Assembly: GCF_000829445.1 (NCBI RefSeq)
Contig: NZ_JXRQ01000008.1
Location: forward strand, 186,001 to 250,000
Direction: 5' to 3'
Length of the DNA: 64,000 nucleotides
From: Jeotgalibacillus alimentarius
GTDB lineage: Bacteria > Bacillota > Bacilli > Bacillales > Jeotgalibacillaceae
In this document: positions 56,821 through 64,000 of the stretch, piece after piece
Layout: each line of letters begins with the position of its first letter
Numbering within the stretch: the first letter of the stretch is position 1
The notes under the pieces: generated by a model
Database searches by the model: none
Seen by the model: only the letters and a program-made list of their open reading frames with translations
What the model was told of the DNA's origin: nothing
Made by a program: the position numbers and the translations under genes

Positions 56821-57690
56821 ATGACTTTAACTAGCATCATCAAACATTTCGGCCTGTCCACTCAGTCAATCAGTGACGTAGCCGACTCGCACAGTTCAAC
56901 GGTTTACAAAGTTCTTCTCACAAATGGAGAAACTGTCTACATTAAGATTCCGTTCAATGAATTAAAGTTTCATAGAGAAATAAAGGCTTATAGCATTCTT
57001 GAAGGGCGAATTTCGGTTCCACGTCTGCTTGATGTTTGGGAGGGGGACGATGAGACGGTCGGAGCGCTGCTATTGTCAGAGCTGAAGGGTAAGCCTCTCA
57101 CTCCGAAGATTTCCACTGCTCTTGCGTATGAAATAGGTGTGTATCATGCGTCACTGCACGCCATTCAGCCGCCCCCGGGGATGGACCTTTTACATATTGA
57201 TAATGAATTTCCAAACTGGTCTGAGTTTGTGGACCGGATGTTTTACGGTTTTGCAGAAGATACGATCAAAGTGATTGAACCGTCCTTATATGAGCGATCG
57301 ATTCAAAAATATATGGACATGAAAAAAGAGCTTCCTGCCCCGGATGGACCTGCTTTTATCCATATGGATTTTCGTCCGGCAAATATTTTAGTTAAGAATG
57401 ACCAGATCATCGGTTCTATTGACTTTGAAAGTGTCCGCTTTGGTGCGACAGAAATGGATTTTTCAAAAATTCACCGGGATTTTTTGAGTCTGGATCCCTC
57501 ACTCTATCAAGCGTATCAGGATGGTTATCGCAGCATCCGTCCGCTGATCGATCTGGATCGCGTGCTGAACTTTTATCGTTTCACTGATGCTTTTAACAGT
57601 ATTGGATGGTGCCAGCGACGCGGGATTGAGAAGAATAGATCTTTTTATGAGCAGAATCTTTCTCTGTTAAAGGCTGAAATGAATGTGTAA
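56821..57690 (+). CDS. Aminoglycoside phosphotransferase (APH)-family kinase
   Basis: 289-residue protein-kinase-like phosphotransferase. Nucleotide-binding N-lobe: TVYKVLLTNGETVYIKI. Catalytic loop HMDFRPANILV (Asp at residue 183) and metal-binding SIDFESVRFGATEMDFSKI (residues about 200-218). The family includes antibiotic kinases, choline, homoserine and fructosamine kinases; nothing here fixes the substrate. The SD is a weak AAAGGA 13-18 bases upstream. It lies directly behind the second GGGGTCTGTCCC repeat. Confidence 0.85.
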   Translation: MTLTSIIKHFGLSTQSISDVADSHSSTVYKVLLTNGETVYIKIPFNELKFHREIKAYSILEGRISVPRLLDVWEGDDETVGALLLSELKGKPLTPKISTALAYEIGVYHASLHAIQPPPGMDLLHIDNEFPNWSEFVDRMFYGFAEDTIKVIEPSLYERSIQKYMDMKKELPAPDGPAFIHMDFRPANILVKNDQIIGSIDFESVRFGATEMDFSKIHRDFLSLDPSLYQAYQDGYRSIRPLIDLDRVLNFYRFTDAFNSIGWCQRRGIEKNRSFYEQNLSLLKAEMNV

Positions 57691-57803
57691 ATAACCTGTT
57701 TATGGCGTGAAGTAGAGCATTAGAAGTTATTTTAAAATAATTAAATCTTTGTTATTTAATGAAAAAACATAGTGAGAAATCAGGTGTCCAGGGAGGAAAT
57801 GAC

Positions 57804-57956
57804 TTGATCATCAAACAGAAAGAATATCAAGTTTATGATTTGCGTTACATCACAAGATCTGCAGATGAGAAAGATGCAAAAACCTTGTCTGATGTCAGGT
57901 TGCATATAGACGGGGAAACATACATAAATGAATTATGTTGGGTGATGGGTCAATGA
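57804..57956 (+). CDS. Small protein translationally coupled to the CrtO-like gene
   Basis: 50 codons from TTG 57804 (SD GGGAGG at 57791-57796, seven bases away): IIKQKEYQVYDLRYITRSAD and LSDVRLHIDGETYINELCWV. Soluble, no family recognised. Its stop and the next gene's ATG overlap as ATGA. That overlap and the good SD are the reasons to believe it. Confidence 0.55.
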   Translation: MIIKQKEYQVYDLRYITRSADEKDAKTLSDVRLHIDGETYINELCWVMGQ

Positions 57957-58483
57957 CTTGGTTTACATTATGGATGGTAGTCATCAATACTTCATTTTGG
58001 TTAGTGTGCTGCTTTGGAGTGGCTTACTTAGTCAGACTCATTCCAAAATCTTTATACACAAAAAATCAGTGGTTCTTTAAGAAATACCCGTTTGAGAAAA
58101 AGTTGTATAAGATCATTCGTTTGAATAAATGGAAAGACCGTCTTCCTGAATGGGGGAAAGTGTGGAACTTTGAAAAGAAAAACCTCGATAAGGAACTTAG
58201 TTTGAAATATGTTGATCAATTTATTTTAGAAACAAAGTACTCGGAAGTTGGTCATCTGGGTATGGCTGTAGCGGGGTTCGCCTGTGTGCTGGTCAACCCG
58301 GTTGATTATGTGGTTATGGCCTTAATTTGTTCTATCATTAACTTGTTAATCCAAATACCATTCTGTCTGATTCAAAGGTACAATAGGCCCCGGCTGCTCA
58401 GGTTGAAATCAAGGATGGAATATCAGAATCAAAAGTTATCTGATACGAGTCGTGAATTGAATCGGTCGGTTTATAAAGTATAG
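57953..58483 (+). CDS. CrtO-like glycosyl-diaponeurosporenoate acyltransferase family protein
   Basis: 176-residue membrane protein. N-terminal helix (WFTLWMVVINTSFWLVCCFGVAYLV), the conserved YTKNQWFFKKYPFEKKLYKIIRLNKWKDRLPEWGKVW, ILETKYSEVGHLGMAVAG, two more helices, and the family C-terminus IQIPFCLIQRYNRPRLLRL. In Staphylococcus CrtO attaches the fatty acid in staphyloxanthin. No other carotenoid gene lies in this window, so this is a family-level call and the substrate here is open. Confidence 0.75.
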   Translation: MTWFTLWMVVINTSFWLVCCFGVAYLVRLIPKSLYTKNQWFFKKYPFEKKLYKIIRLNKWKDRLPEWGKVWNFEKKNLDKELSLKYVDQFILETKYSEVGHLGMAVAGFACVLVNPVDYVVMALICSIINLLIQIPFCLIQRYNRPRLLRLKSRMEYQNQKLSDTSRELNRSVYKV

Positions 58484-58597
58484 GTGAATTGAACTTTTAA
58501 GAGTATGTAATGCAGGGTGTTATTTGATTTCCACAGGGGAAGCAAAACGAAACATTTTACTTAAGAGCCCGTATACAGTAAATAGGGGGTGTAACAT

Positions 58598-58828
58598 ATG
58601 AAGAAGTATGCAGTCTTTATTTTAAGCTTAGCTGTCTTATACATAAGCTATCAAATCATATCAGGACTGGTTTTAACAGCTCTCTATGTTCCTGATCTAT
58701 CAATGAGCAGCATAAGTACAGGCGGGGAAGTCGCGCTTGGCGGTTCTCCGGCGATTCACTTTCTGGCAATCTTATTGATCGCAACGATCGCTTACTTCTT
58801 ATCGCAGAAAATGATTAAGTCGGCATAA
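58598..58828 (+). CDS. Hypothetical small membrane protein
   Basis: 76 residues with two helices (about 4-27: FILSLAVLYISYQIISGLVL; about 50-70: IHFLAILLIATIAYFLS) joined by a Ser/Gly-rich loop. SD GGGGGTG before ATG 58598. Family not recognised. A perfect palindrome with a T-run follows seven bases after the stop and should terminate it. Confidence 0.6.
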   Translation: MKKYAVFILSLAVLYISYQIISGLVLTALYVPDLSMSSISTGGEVALGGSPAIHFLAILLIATIAYFLSQKMIKSA

Positions 58829-58834
58829 AAATGT

Positions 58835-58895
58835 ACAGGGACGTATACCTCGAATCATTAGACAGAATGATTCGAGGTATACGTCCCTGTTTTTA
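58835..58895. repeat. GGGACGTATACC palindrome, copy 2 (perfect)
   Basis: Arms of 25 bases (58835-58859 and 58866-58890) are exact reverse complements around AGACAG, followed by TTTTT. Outer sequence CAGGGACGTATACCTCG. Same family as 46606-46666. Perfect arms suggest a recent or actively maintained copy; it also acts as a terminator between convergent genes. Confidence 0.85.
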
Positions 58896-58906
58896 ATCAT
58901 ACGAGA

Positions 58907-59341
58907 TTATGTGATTTTCAAAAATTTTGGTTCGTAATCCGATAAAACCTCAAAGACCTGACTATCATTCATATAAAGGTGATGTTCCAATTTAGGATTG
59001 GTGTGACTGTTGATCAGAGGGTTTTGATCAAACCACTTGATGTATTCAGAATTGGACACCTTGTAAAAGTACAAGGAATCTTCATCAACCACACCTGACA
59101 GGTCAATTTGCTTGCTGATTAAATCAAATCTACCGTATTCGGTTGAGAATCTGTATGACCACACATAATACTCTACTGGAGAAATGGTCTGATCATATAT
59201 CACTTCAAATTTGTTCCCTTTTACATCATCAAATTTAATTTTTAAGTATTCAAAGTGAGGTATCACTTCAAAAAATCCCAAATCTGCAAGATTACGACCT
59301 TTCATCGATGTAATGGGTTGCCAGGCATGCAAGGTTTCCAT
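58907..59341 (-). CDS. Hypothetical protein, 144 residues
   Basis: Soluble, acidic and aromatic-rich protein with no recognised family: WQPITSMKGRNLADLGFFEV, FEVIYDQTISPVEYYVWSYR, LYFYKVSNSEYIKWFDQN. SD GGGAGAT on the minus strand fits ATG 59341. Upstream on the same strand lies the 3' end of a truncated membrane-protein gene, so it was probably the last gene of a two-gene unit. The size and composition resemble immunity-type or phage-type small proteins, but that is only an impression. Confidence 0.55.
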   Translation of the reverse strand: METLHAWQPITSMKGRNLADLGFFEVIPHFEYLKIKFDDVKGNKFEVIYDQTISPVEYYVWSYRFSTEYGRFDLISKQIDLSGVVDEDSLYFYKVSNSEYIKWFDQNPLINSHTNPKLEHHLYMNDSQVFEVLSDYEPKFLKIT

Positions 59342-59376
59342 CTAATTATCTCCCTTTTTAGACAAGACATTCGTAT

Positions 59377-59565
59377 TCAATCTTTATCATCTCTGCGCAA
59401 CTTGCTAATTTTCATCGTAAATAAGATATAAAATACTCCGGCTGCCATAATTATAAATGAGTAATACACTTGATTAAATAAGCTATCGTTAAATTCTTCG
59501 ATTGTCCCTGGTATCGTGATCGTGATCAACACTAAAGTAACAACGATAAACAGTGCGATGTATTG
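59377..59565 (-). pseudogene. 5'-truncated small membrane protein gene
   Basis: Minus-strand frame with no start: QYIALFIVVTLVLITITIPG, then FNDSLFNQVYYSFIIMAAG and the end ISKLRRDDKD. It looks like the last two helices of a small integral membrane protein. The frame meets a stop just beyond 59577, close to where the plus-strand fragment begins, so both were cut at a common junction. Confidence 0.5.
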
Positions 59566-60228
59566 GCAACACTGGATCTATCCCTTGGCTGTAGTCAAAT
59601 CGAAAAGGATGAAAAAGCTAATGCAAATTCCTGGATTGATGACAGAAGAGTAATGGGTTACTTATCGTATAATGAAAGTATCATTCAAACAATAAAAAAA
59701 TATCAGATGACAGATGGCATGACCGCAGATTTCTATGATTGGAAGCAACAACAATCCAGTAATCGAGTTGTACTAAGTTATGGTACAGAGAATATTTCCG
59801 AACTTCATGCAGACTCCATGAAAAAACTGTATCAGCAGATAGCTCAGTCAGGTCAAATTTTCAAAAATGAATATTACAATATTGAGCATGAGGAGTTTGA
59901 GCAGGCAGATGAGGTACATATGGTTGACCAATTGCTAATCGCATTGGAACTAGAAAAACTAGATTTTGAAAATAAGCATTTTTGGGAATGGCTTCAACAA
60001 GAGTGGAGTACTAAAGGAGCCATTTCAGGCAGATACGAAAGAAAAACTTTGGAAGGAAATGATAAGGAATCGGGAGCTGTCTATGGAATAGCAGCTAAGC
60101 TGGCAAGAGAAAAAGAAAGAACTGATCTCGTAGAAGAGTGGCGGGCAAGGGGTCAAAGTCTAGTCTATAATAAAGATTATGCGAATGTTCATTTCTTTGA
60201 TTTGATATGGAATGCGCCATTAAAGTAA
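59563..60228 (+). pseudogene. 5'-truncated glycosyl hydrolase family 8-like gene
   Basis: About 221 codons from a TTG with no SD: NSWIDDRRVMGYLSYNESII, MTADFYDWKQQQSSNRVVLSYG, VDQLLIALELEKL, WEWLQQEWSTKGAISGRYER and SGAVYGIAAKLAREK. The pattern of paired helices with FYD, YG and VDQLL resembles the C-terminal part of GH8-type (alpha/alpha)6 hydrolases; the N-terminal half with the signal peptide and first catalytic acid is missing. Family assignment is tentative. Confidence 0.45.
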
Positions 60229-60725
60229 GTTCGAAGGGCGTAACTGCAGTGTATTAAACTATATTTCTATTAATTCAAACAATACTAAACTATTTCTAAG
60301 GCTTTTCGTGTAACCATCCCTATGGCATATACGTTGCCAAATTCAATTATAGCAACGGCTCAGCTAACTTATAAAGTGAAAACGTTACTTTCGACATCAT
60401 AATTTCTCTCTGAAAATATAGATTATGTTGTGTACGAACTAAAAAGCGATGAGTTAAGGAACTTTCTTGTGTAATACTTTATAAGGAGAGAAAGGGAAAT
60501 GAACAAAGTGAACATTTTCCTTTGATTCTAACTCTTCATGTGAAGTTGTACTAATGCATTGATCGGCATACGTCCTAAGTAATACTTTTCAATCACGACA
60601 AATCACAACGCCACCATTAATAACAAAGGCACGTTTTGAAAATTTTCAAAACGTACCTTTTTATTTTGTAATACGTTAAGTATGTGCTTTTATAAGAAAT
60701 TTTATTATTTATAAATACTAATTAT
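60229..60725. other. Non-coding gap before the TetR gene
   Basis: About 500 A+T-rich bases without a convincing gene. The only clear structure is the terminator at 60625-60662. Possibly decayed sequence belonging to the rearranged junction area. Confidence 0.6.
60625..60662. terminator. Bidirectional terminator downstream of the TetR gene
   Basis: AAAGGCACGTTTTGAAAA and TTTTCAAAACGTACCTTTTT form a long stem with one mismatch; T-runs on both strands. Confidence 0.85.
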
Positions 60726-61271
60726 TTAGCTTCCTAATTCATGAAAAACATCAGCTAACTCTTTAGAATTTTCTTTCATCCCTGTCGCAATCCACTTATT
60801 TAATATCCCTGCCATTGCATGTGCATAAAAAGCAGCTGCATACTTAGTAGATTTTTTTGAAAAACTACAAGTGCCTTCAAATATATATGATTCAAAACAG
60901 AAAATATCAAGATGAGTTTCAAAGCGATTTAAAATTCTTAATAAATTATTATTCTTCAATAGATTTAAGAACCCACTATGCTCAACCCAAACATCAAAAT
61001 ATAACTCTATTATATCGAACTCTAAGAGATCATCTTTTTCTGCAAGAGAATTAAATTTATTTGAAAAAATATCAAAGATATAATGTGAAAGTACATCTTC
61101 TTTTGTTTTAAAATGAGCGTAAAAAGTATTTCTTACTACTCCTGCCTGTTGTGTAATTTGGGATATCGTAATACTTTTAAACGAGTCATTTTTCAATAAT
61201 TCAAGCATAGCATTGACAATGAGAGAAATTGATCTTTTAGAATTCGCATTAATAGGTTTTTGTTTAATCAT
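60726..61271 (-). CDS. TetR/AcrR family transcriptional regulator
   Basis: 181 residues. N-terminal helix-turn-helix: SISLIVNAMLELLKNDSFKS, ITISQITQQAGVVRNTFYAH and FKTKEDVLSHYI. The C-terminal ligand domain is variable (TetR_C_7-like: FYAHAMAGILNKWIATGMKE near the end). ATG 61271 has GGAGGAG at good spacing on the minus strand. Divergent from the flavodoxin-fold oxidoreductase gene across 161 bases, the usual arrangement for a repressor and its target. Confidence 0.9.
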   Translation of the reverse strand: MIKQKPINANSKRSISLIVNAMLELLKNDSFKSITISQITQQAGVVRNTFYAHFKTKEDVLSHYIFDIFSNKFNSLAEKDDLLEFDIIELYFDVWVEHSGFLNLLKNNNLLRILNRFETHLDIFCFESYIFEGTCSFSKKSTKYAAAFYAHAMAGILNKWIATGMKENSKELADVFHELGS

Positions 61272-61329
61272 AACTCCTCCAAAATTTGAACATATCAATA
61301 AAAGTGTGTAATTACATATGAACTAGTTG

Positions 61330-61411
61330 ATTGTTCAACTTAACTTAATTATACTTCAACTTACAGCAGATGCGCAAATGCTCAAATTTACACAAATGTC
61401 TAAACTTACAA
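61330..61411 (+). promoter_or_regulatory. Repeat-containing divergent control region
   Basis: Related words recur: TTCAACTTA (61334), TTCAACTTACA (61355), TCAAATTTACA (61382) and CTAAACTTACA (61400). They lie between the divergent TetR and oxidoreductase genes and are candidates for repressor sites, though they are direct rather than palindromic. Confidence 0.35.
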
Positions 61412-61432
61412 AAGGACAGAGGAGAATTTCAA

Positions 61433-62005
61433 ATGAAAACAACAGTTATTTATGCACACCCTTGGGACGGAAGCTACAATAGAGCAATACTAGATAAAAC
61501 AATTGAAAAATTAAAAATGCGAAATAAATTATACCAGATCATTGACTTGAACAAAGATAATTTTAATCCCGCTTTAAGTAAAAAAGACCTTTCTTTATTC
61601 TCAAGAGGCGAAACTACAGATGAAAAGGTCCACAAATATCAGAGGATGCTTGATGAATCAGATGAGATTGTTTTTATATTTCCCATATGGTGGTTCGACA
61701 CGCCCGCAATTCTTAAGGGATTTATTGATAAAGTAATGCTTAAAGGTTTTGCTTATCACGAAAAAGAAGCTAGTTTAGAAGGTTTGTTAACTCACATCAA
61801 AAATACAATTGTAATTACTACTTCAGAGGTGCCAACATCTTTTATCAGTAATTCAATCGGAGAAACTTTTATTAATCTTACTCTTAAATCCATTGGATTA
61901 AAAAATATAGAATGGCTAAATTGTGAATTTACAACCTCAAGTGAGGATTCTCATAGGCTGGCATTTCTAGACAAAGTGGGTGCTACCTTACACGCTGCAC
62001 AATAA
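61433..62005 (+). CDS. NAD(P)H oxidoreductase, flavodoxin-like fold (KefF/MdaB type)
   Basis: 190-residue FMN/FAD quinone reductase type. MKTTVIYAHPWDGSYNRAIL at the N-terminus binds flavin phosphate, followed by IVFIFPIWWFDTPAILKGFIDKVM, typical of NAD(P)H dehydrogenase (quinone) proteins. The open frame reaches back to 61370, but ATG 61433 gives the family start; a GGAGA-type site lies upstream (61418-61424). Likely controlled by the divergent TetR gene and involved in quinone or electrophile stress. Confidence 0.88.
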   Translation: MKTTVIYAHPWDGSYNRAILDKTIEKLKMRNKLYQIIDLNKDNFNPALSKKDLSLFSRGETTDEKVHKYQRMLDESDEIVFIFPIWWFDTPAILKGFIDKVMLKGFAYHEKEASLEGLLTHIKNTIVITTSEVPTSFISNSIGETFINLTLKSIGLKNIEWLNCEFTTSSEDSHRLAFLDKVGATLHAAQ

Positions 62006-62490
62006 CATTCGCTCGTAATAGATTATGTATTTGACTATCAAAGAATACTTTCATGTGATTTTTAAATGTAATGCCGTTTTCATAAATTTTATTTCTTTAG
62101 AAAAAAGAGCTTAGTCAAAAATCCATAATTGGTTTGACAGCTCTTCTCCTTTTTCTTGGAGTTCAAGTCGGTTTTTCAAACGATTTGGAAGTATATGTGT
62201 AATTTTTTCTCAATATAGGAAGTAATTTTATATTGTTTTACATAACCTGAATTATCGGTAGCTGCATAAATAGAAAGGGAGAGAAGTTGCGTTTTGATTA
62301 GCATCTAATCTCCCTTTTTATCAGAAAAAATATACTTTTACGACGAATATTTTCTTTTATGTCGATAAATTGTTTGTACTTATTCTCATCTTTATTACTA
62401 ATACATAGACTAAAATTTATGCAACCTATTGATTTTACTGAAAGATATAGTGAGAATGGAACACAACTGTGAGAATACAGCCTATTGCTT
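62006..62490. other. Non-coding gap with two terminator-like hairpins
   Basis: No credible gene. AAGAGCT...TCAAA pairs with TTTGA...AGCTCTT (62105-62144). AAAGGGAGA pairs with TCTCCCTTTTT (62274-62319). The first probably ends the oxidoreductase transcript. Confidence 0.6.
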
Positions 62491-63201
62491 TTAAGGAAGA
62501 CTCAGCTTTGTCATCCTGCCGCCATCTACAGTATAAACCTGGCCAGTGATGAATCCGGCCTCCGCGGCTGCGAGAAATGCCACGAGCGCTGCCACTTCCT
62601 CAGGGGAGCCCGTACGCCCAACCGGATGGATGCGCTCAATATCACGTCGAAAGTTCTCTGCATCAACAGATTTTTCAATTATCTCAATGTTTAAATCCGT
62701 GTCGATCCACCCGGGGGCTACAGCATTGCAGCGAATACCTTCATGACCATGATCCACTGCCACTGAACGCGTCAGCCCATGGAGGCCAGCCTTGGTGGCA
62801 CAGTAAGCCGCATGATTTGGATTTGCACTTATACCTTCCGCTGACCCAGTATTGACGATACTTCCCCTTGTCTTGCGCAGGTAAGGCAATGCAGCACGTA
62901 TCAACAAGAAAGGGGCCGTCAAATTGAGGTTGAGGGTGCGTTGCCAGTCCTCAAGGCTCATTTCTTCAATTGTTGCTTCTTGCATCATACCTGCGTTGTT
63001 GATCAGTACATCGAGCTTCCCACTTCGCGCGATGACTTCTGAAACGAGTCGCTCCGGAGTGTGGGGATCTGAAAAATCTGCTGAGATCGAATCAAACTCG
63101 TTGTCTTTTCCGCGCTGTGCAGTAATCACCGTCGCTCCTTCGGCATACAATCGGCGGGCGATGGCGCGTCCAATCCCTGAACGTCCGCCAGTCACCAACG
63201 C
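62491..63201 (-). pseudogene. Short-chain dehydrogenase/reductase, 5' end missing
   Basis: SDR domain with the cofactor loop VTGGRSGIGRAIARRL, DVLINNAGMMQEATIEE, the active-site GSIVNTGSAEGISANPNHAAYCATKAG split over a typical YxxxK (YCATK), RCNAVAPGWIDTD and the end GQVYTVDGGRMTK. The usual 5-8 residues before ALVTGG are absent: an in-frame TAA belonging to the next gene sits directly before the GCG-TTG-GTG. Visibly GC-richer than its surroundings and encoded without its own SD, it looks transferred and truncated. It could still be read from TTG/GTG 63201/63198 by coupling. Confidence 0.75.
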
Positions 63202-63380
63202 TTAGTGTTGTTTAATATAAAACTTAATTATGTAGTATACAGCTGCTATAATTACCACTACAAATGCTAATAAACTTAACGTCATCAAAAATCCCCCAAT
63301 AGCAGTTTGCAGGATATTATTCAAGATAAAGGTCACAGCCGTAAAAACAATAGCTAAAATCAAAAAAGTTTTTTGTTCAC
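63202..63380 (-). pseudogene. Small two-helix membrane protein with a probable frameshift
   Basis: The long frame reads LILAIVFTAVTFILNNILQT, AIGGFLMTLSLLAFVVVIIA and ends YYIIKFYIKQH. A perfect SD (AAGGAGG) lies seven bases before GTG 63380, whose frame runs MNKKLF and then stops because a T-run has six T (A6 at 63362-63367, plus strand). One more T would join it to LILAIVF. Thus the native protein was probably about 60 residues, and this copy carries a one-base homopolymer deletion or a sequencing error. Family not recognised. Confidence 0.5.
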
Positions 63381-63411
63381 CCTGATACCTCCTTGTTTTT
63401 TTCAATAACAC

Positions 63412-63741
63412 GAAAAACCTACTTAAAGGCTGATGTTTGCTTGTTATGGCATTTTAAATGCTATTTTGAATAGTTGTTTATAGGTGTATATATTCATCAA
63501 TGTACGAAGGACAAGTGGATGAATCTCTGCGCCACAAGCATGAATGCCAAAGCGTTCAATCAGTTCATCAACTTATTTCTTTTCATGTAAAATCAGGAGT
63601 GCTTTGTGATTTTTATAACGTGAATTTTATAAGAGAGCAAGTGTGGTTTGAATGATATTCAATAGATCCTGTACATAAAAAAGCAACTATAACTTGACTT
63701 GAATTTCTAAACACTATACAGTAGGGCTAACTTAAATATAA
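63412..63741. other. Non-coding gap upstream of the TPP riboswitch
   Basis: A minus-strand startless frame (63444-63572) encodes LIERFGIHACGAEIHPLVLR, which could be a gene fragment that I do not recognise. Near the right end TTGACT (63694-63699) with TATACA (63715) or TACAGT (63717) could be the riboswitch promoter. Confidence 0.4.
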
Positions 63742-63830
63742 TCACTAGGGGTGTTATATAACTGAGATGAGTGTTTACTCAAACCCTTTGAACCTGAACT
63801 AGTTAAAACTAGCGTAGGAAAGTGTAGATT
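63742..63830 (+). promoter_or_regulatory. TPP riboswitch (thi box)
   Basis: Conserved elements in order: GGGGTG, CTGAGATGA, the P3 arm pair, ACCCTTTGAACCTGAACTAG and GCGTAGGAAAGTG. This is the standard thiamine pyrophosphate aptamer. A terminator 65 bases downstream suggests transcriptional control, switching the following gene off when TPP is plentiful. Confidence 0.95.
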
Positions 63831-63894
63831 TCATTACATAACACATTTTAAGGTCACAGGCGCCTTAATTTCTCAATGTAATTATGGATATTTA

Positions 63895-63926
63895 CGCAGC
63901 TTTCCTATAGGAAAGCTGCGTTTTTT
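63895..63926 (+). terminator. Riboswitch expression-platform terminator
   Basis: CGCAGCTTTC / GAAAGCTGCG around CTATAG, then six T residues. It lies between the TPP aptamer and the downstream gene, as expected for a TPP-controlled terminator. Confidence 0.9.
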
Positions 63927-63992
63927 GTTTTATCTATTTCTATCACTTTATTATTTAAGTGTCATCAAGACTAATAAGTAGGAGTGGTTAAA

Positions 63993-64000
63993 ATGGGAAA
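63993..64000 (+). CDS. Start of a gene cut by the window edge (probably thiamine-related)
   Basis: ATGGGAAA preceded by AGGAGTGG (63980-63987). Only the first codons are visible. The TPP riboswitch upstream implies a thiamine biosynthesis or uptake gene. Confidence 0.6.

Noticed and set aside
63444-63572. Startless minus-strand frame LIERFGIHACGAEIHPLVLR
   Set aside because: Looks protein-like but has an in-frame stop directly upstream, no start and no family I recognise; mentioned only within the gap entry.

Overview
The window looks like a chromosomal segment of a spore-forming, low-to-moderate-GC Bacillales bacterium. The spore genes sigK, gpr, spoIIP, sda and yqfCD are present. Gene order from the left edge to 44.3 kb follows the Bacillus subtilis yrzL-yrrK-yrzB ... 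recO block almost gene for gene. The genus cannot be fixed from sequence alone; a Jeotgalibacillus-like or other Bacillaceae/Planococcaceae relative is my guess.

Conserved part (1-44.3 kb). 0-7.4 kb: ireB, ruvX, yrzB, mltG, yrrM, udk, greA, yrrS, yrzA, mtnN and an uninterrupted sigK. The yrrN-yrrO peptidase pair expected before udk is gone except for what looks like its last codons. 7.4-16.6 kb: sda, whose upstream region carries a cluster of DnaA boxes, then yqeG-yqeH-aroE-yqeI-nadD-yqeK-rsfS-yqeM, the competence operon comEA-EB-EC, and yqzM. 16.6-33.5 kb: holA, rpsT, gpr, spoIIP, lepA, hemW, the CIRCE-controlled hrcA-grpE-dnaK-dnaJ heat-shock operon, prmA-rsmE-mtaB, deoC and rpsU-yqeY. 33.5-44.3 kb: a sigma-W-type promoter drives the nfeD-like yqeZ, floA and yqfB. 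It is followed by yqfC-yqfD-phoH-pgpH-ybeY-dgkA-cdd-era-recO.

Accessory part (44.3-64 kb). Synteny stops right after recO, at a decayed IS30-family element. What follows is a patchwork of mostly single-gene units: a fusion of a DUF7662-like domain with a PD-(D/E)XK nuclease, an adenylyltransferase-like gene, a HIT protein, a frameshifted DNA-alkylation-repair gene, a dCache-like/HAMP/GGDEF cyclase and a methyltransferase. A DUF1835 protein, an alkaline phosphatase, a FusB-like EF-G-binding protein behind an apparent leader peptide and hairpins, an APH-like kinase and a CrtO-like acyltransferase come next. The right end carries truncated genes meeting at a junction near 59.56 kb, a TetR/flavodoxin-oxidoreductase divergent pair, a 5'-truncated SDR gene that looks GC-richer than its surroundings, and a TPP riboswitch just before a gene that runs off the window.

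Small palindromic repeats of at least three kinds are scattered through the window. The most interesting non-routine signals are the fusB-type leader (55.07-55.26 kb), the terminator hairpin that contains the yqfC ribosome-binding site (36.45-36.49 kb), the nuclease fusion next to the IS remnant (45.6-46.5 kb), and the DnaA-box cluster at sda. No tRNA, rRNA or CRISPR array was seen.
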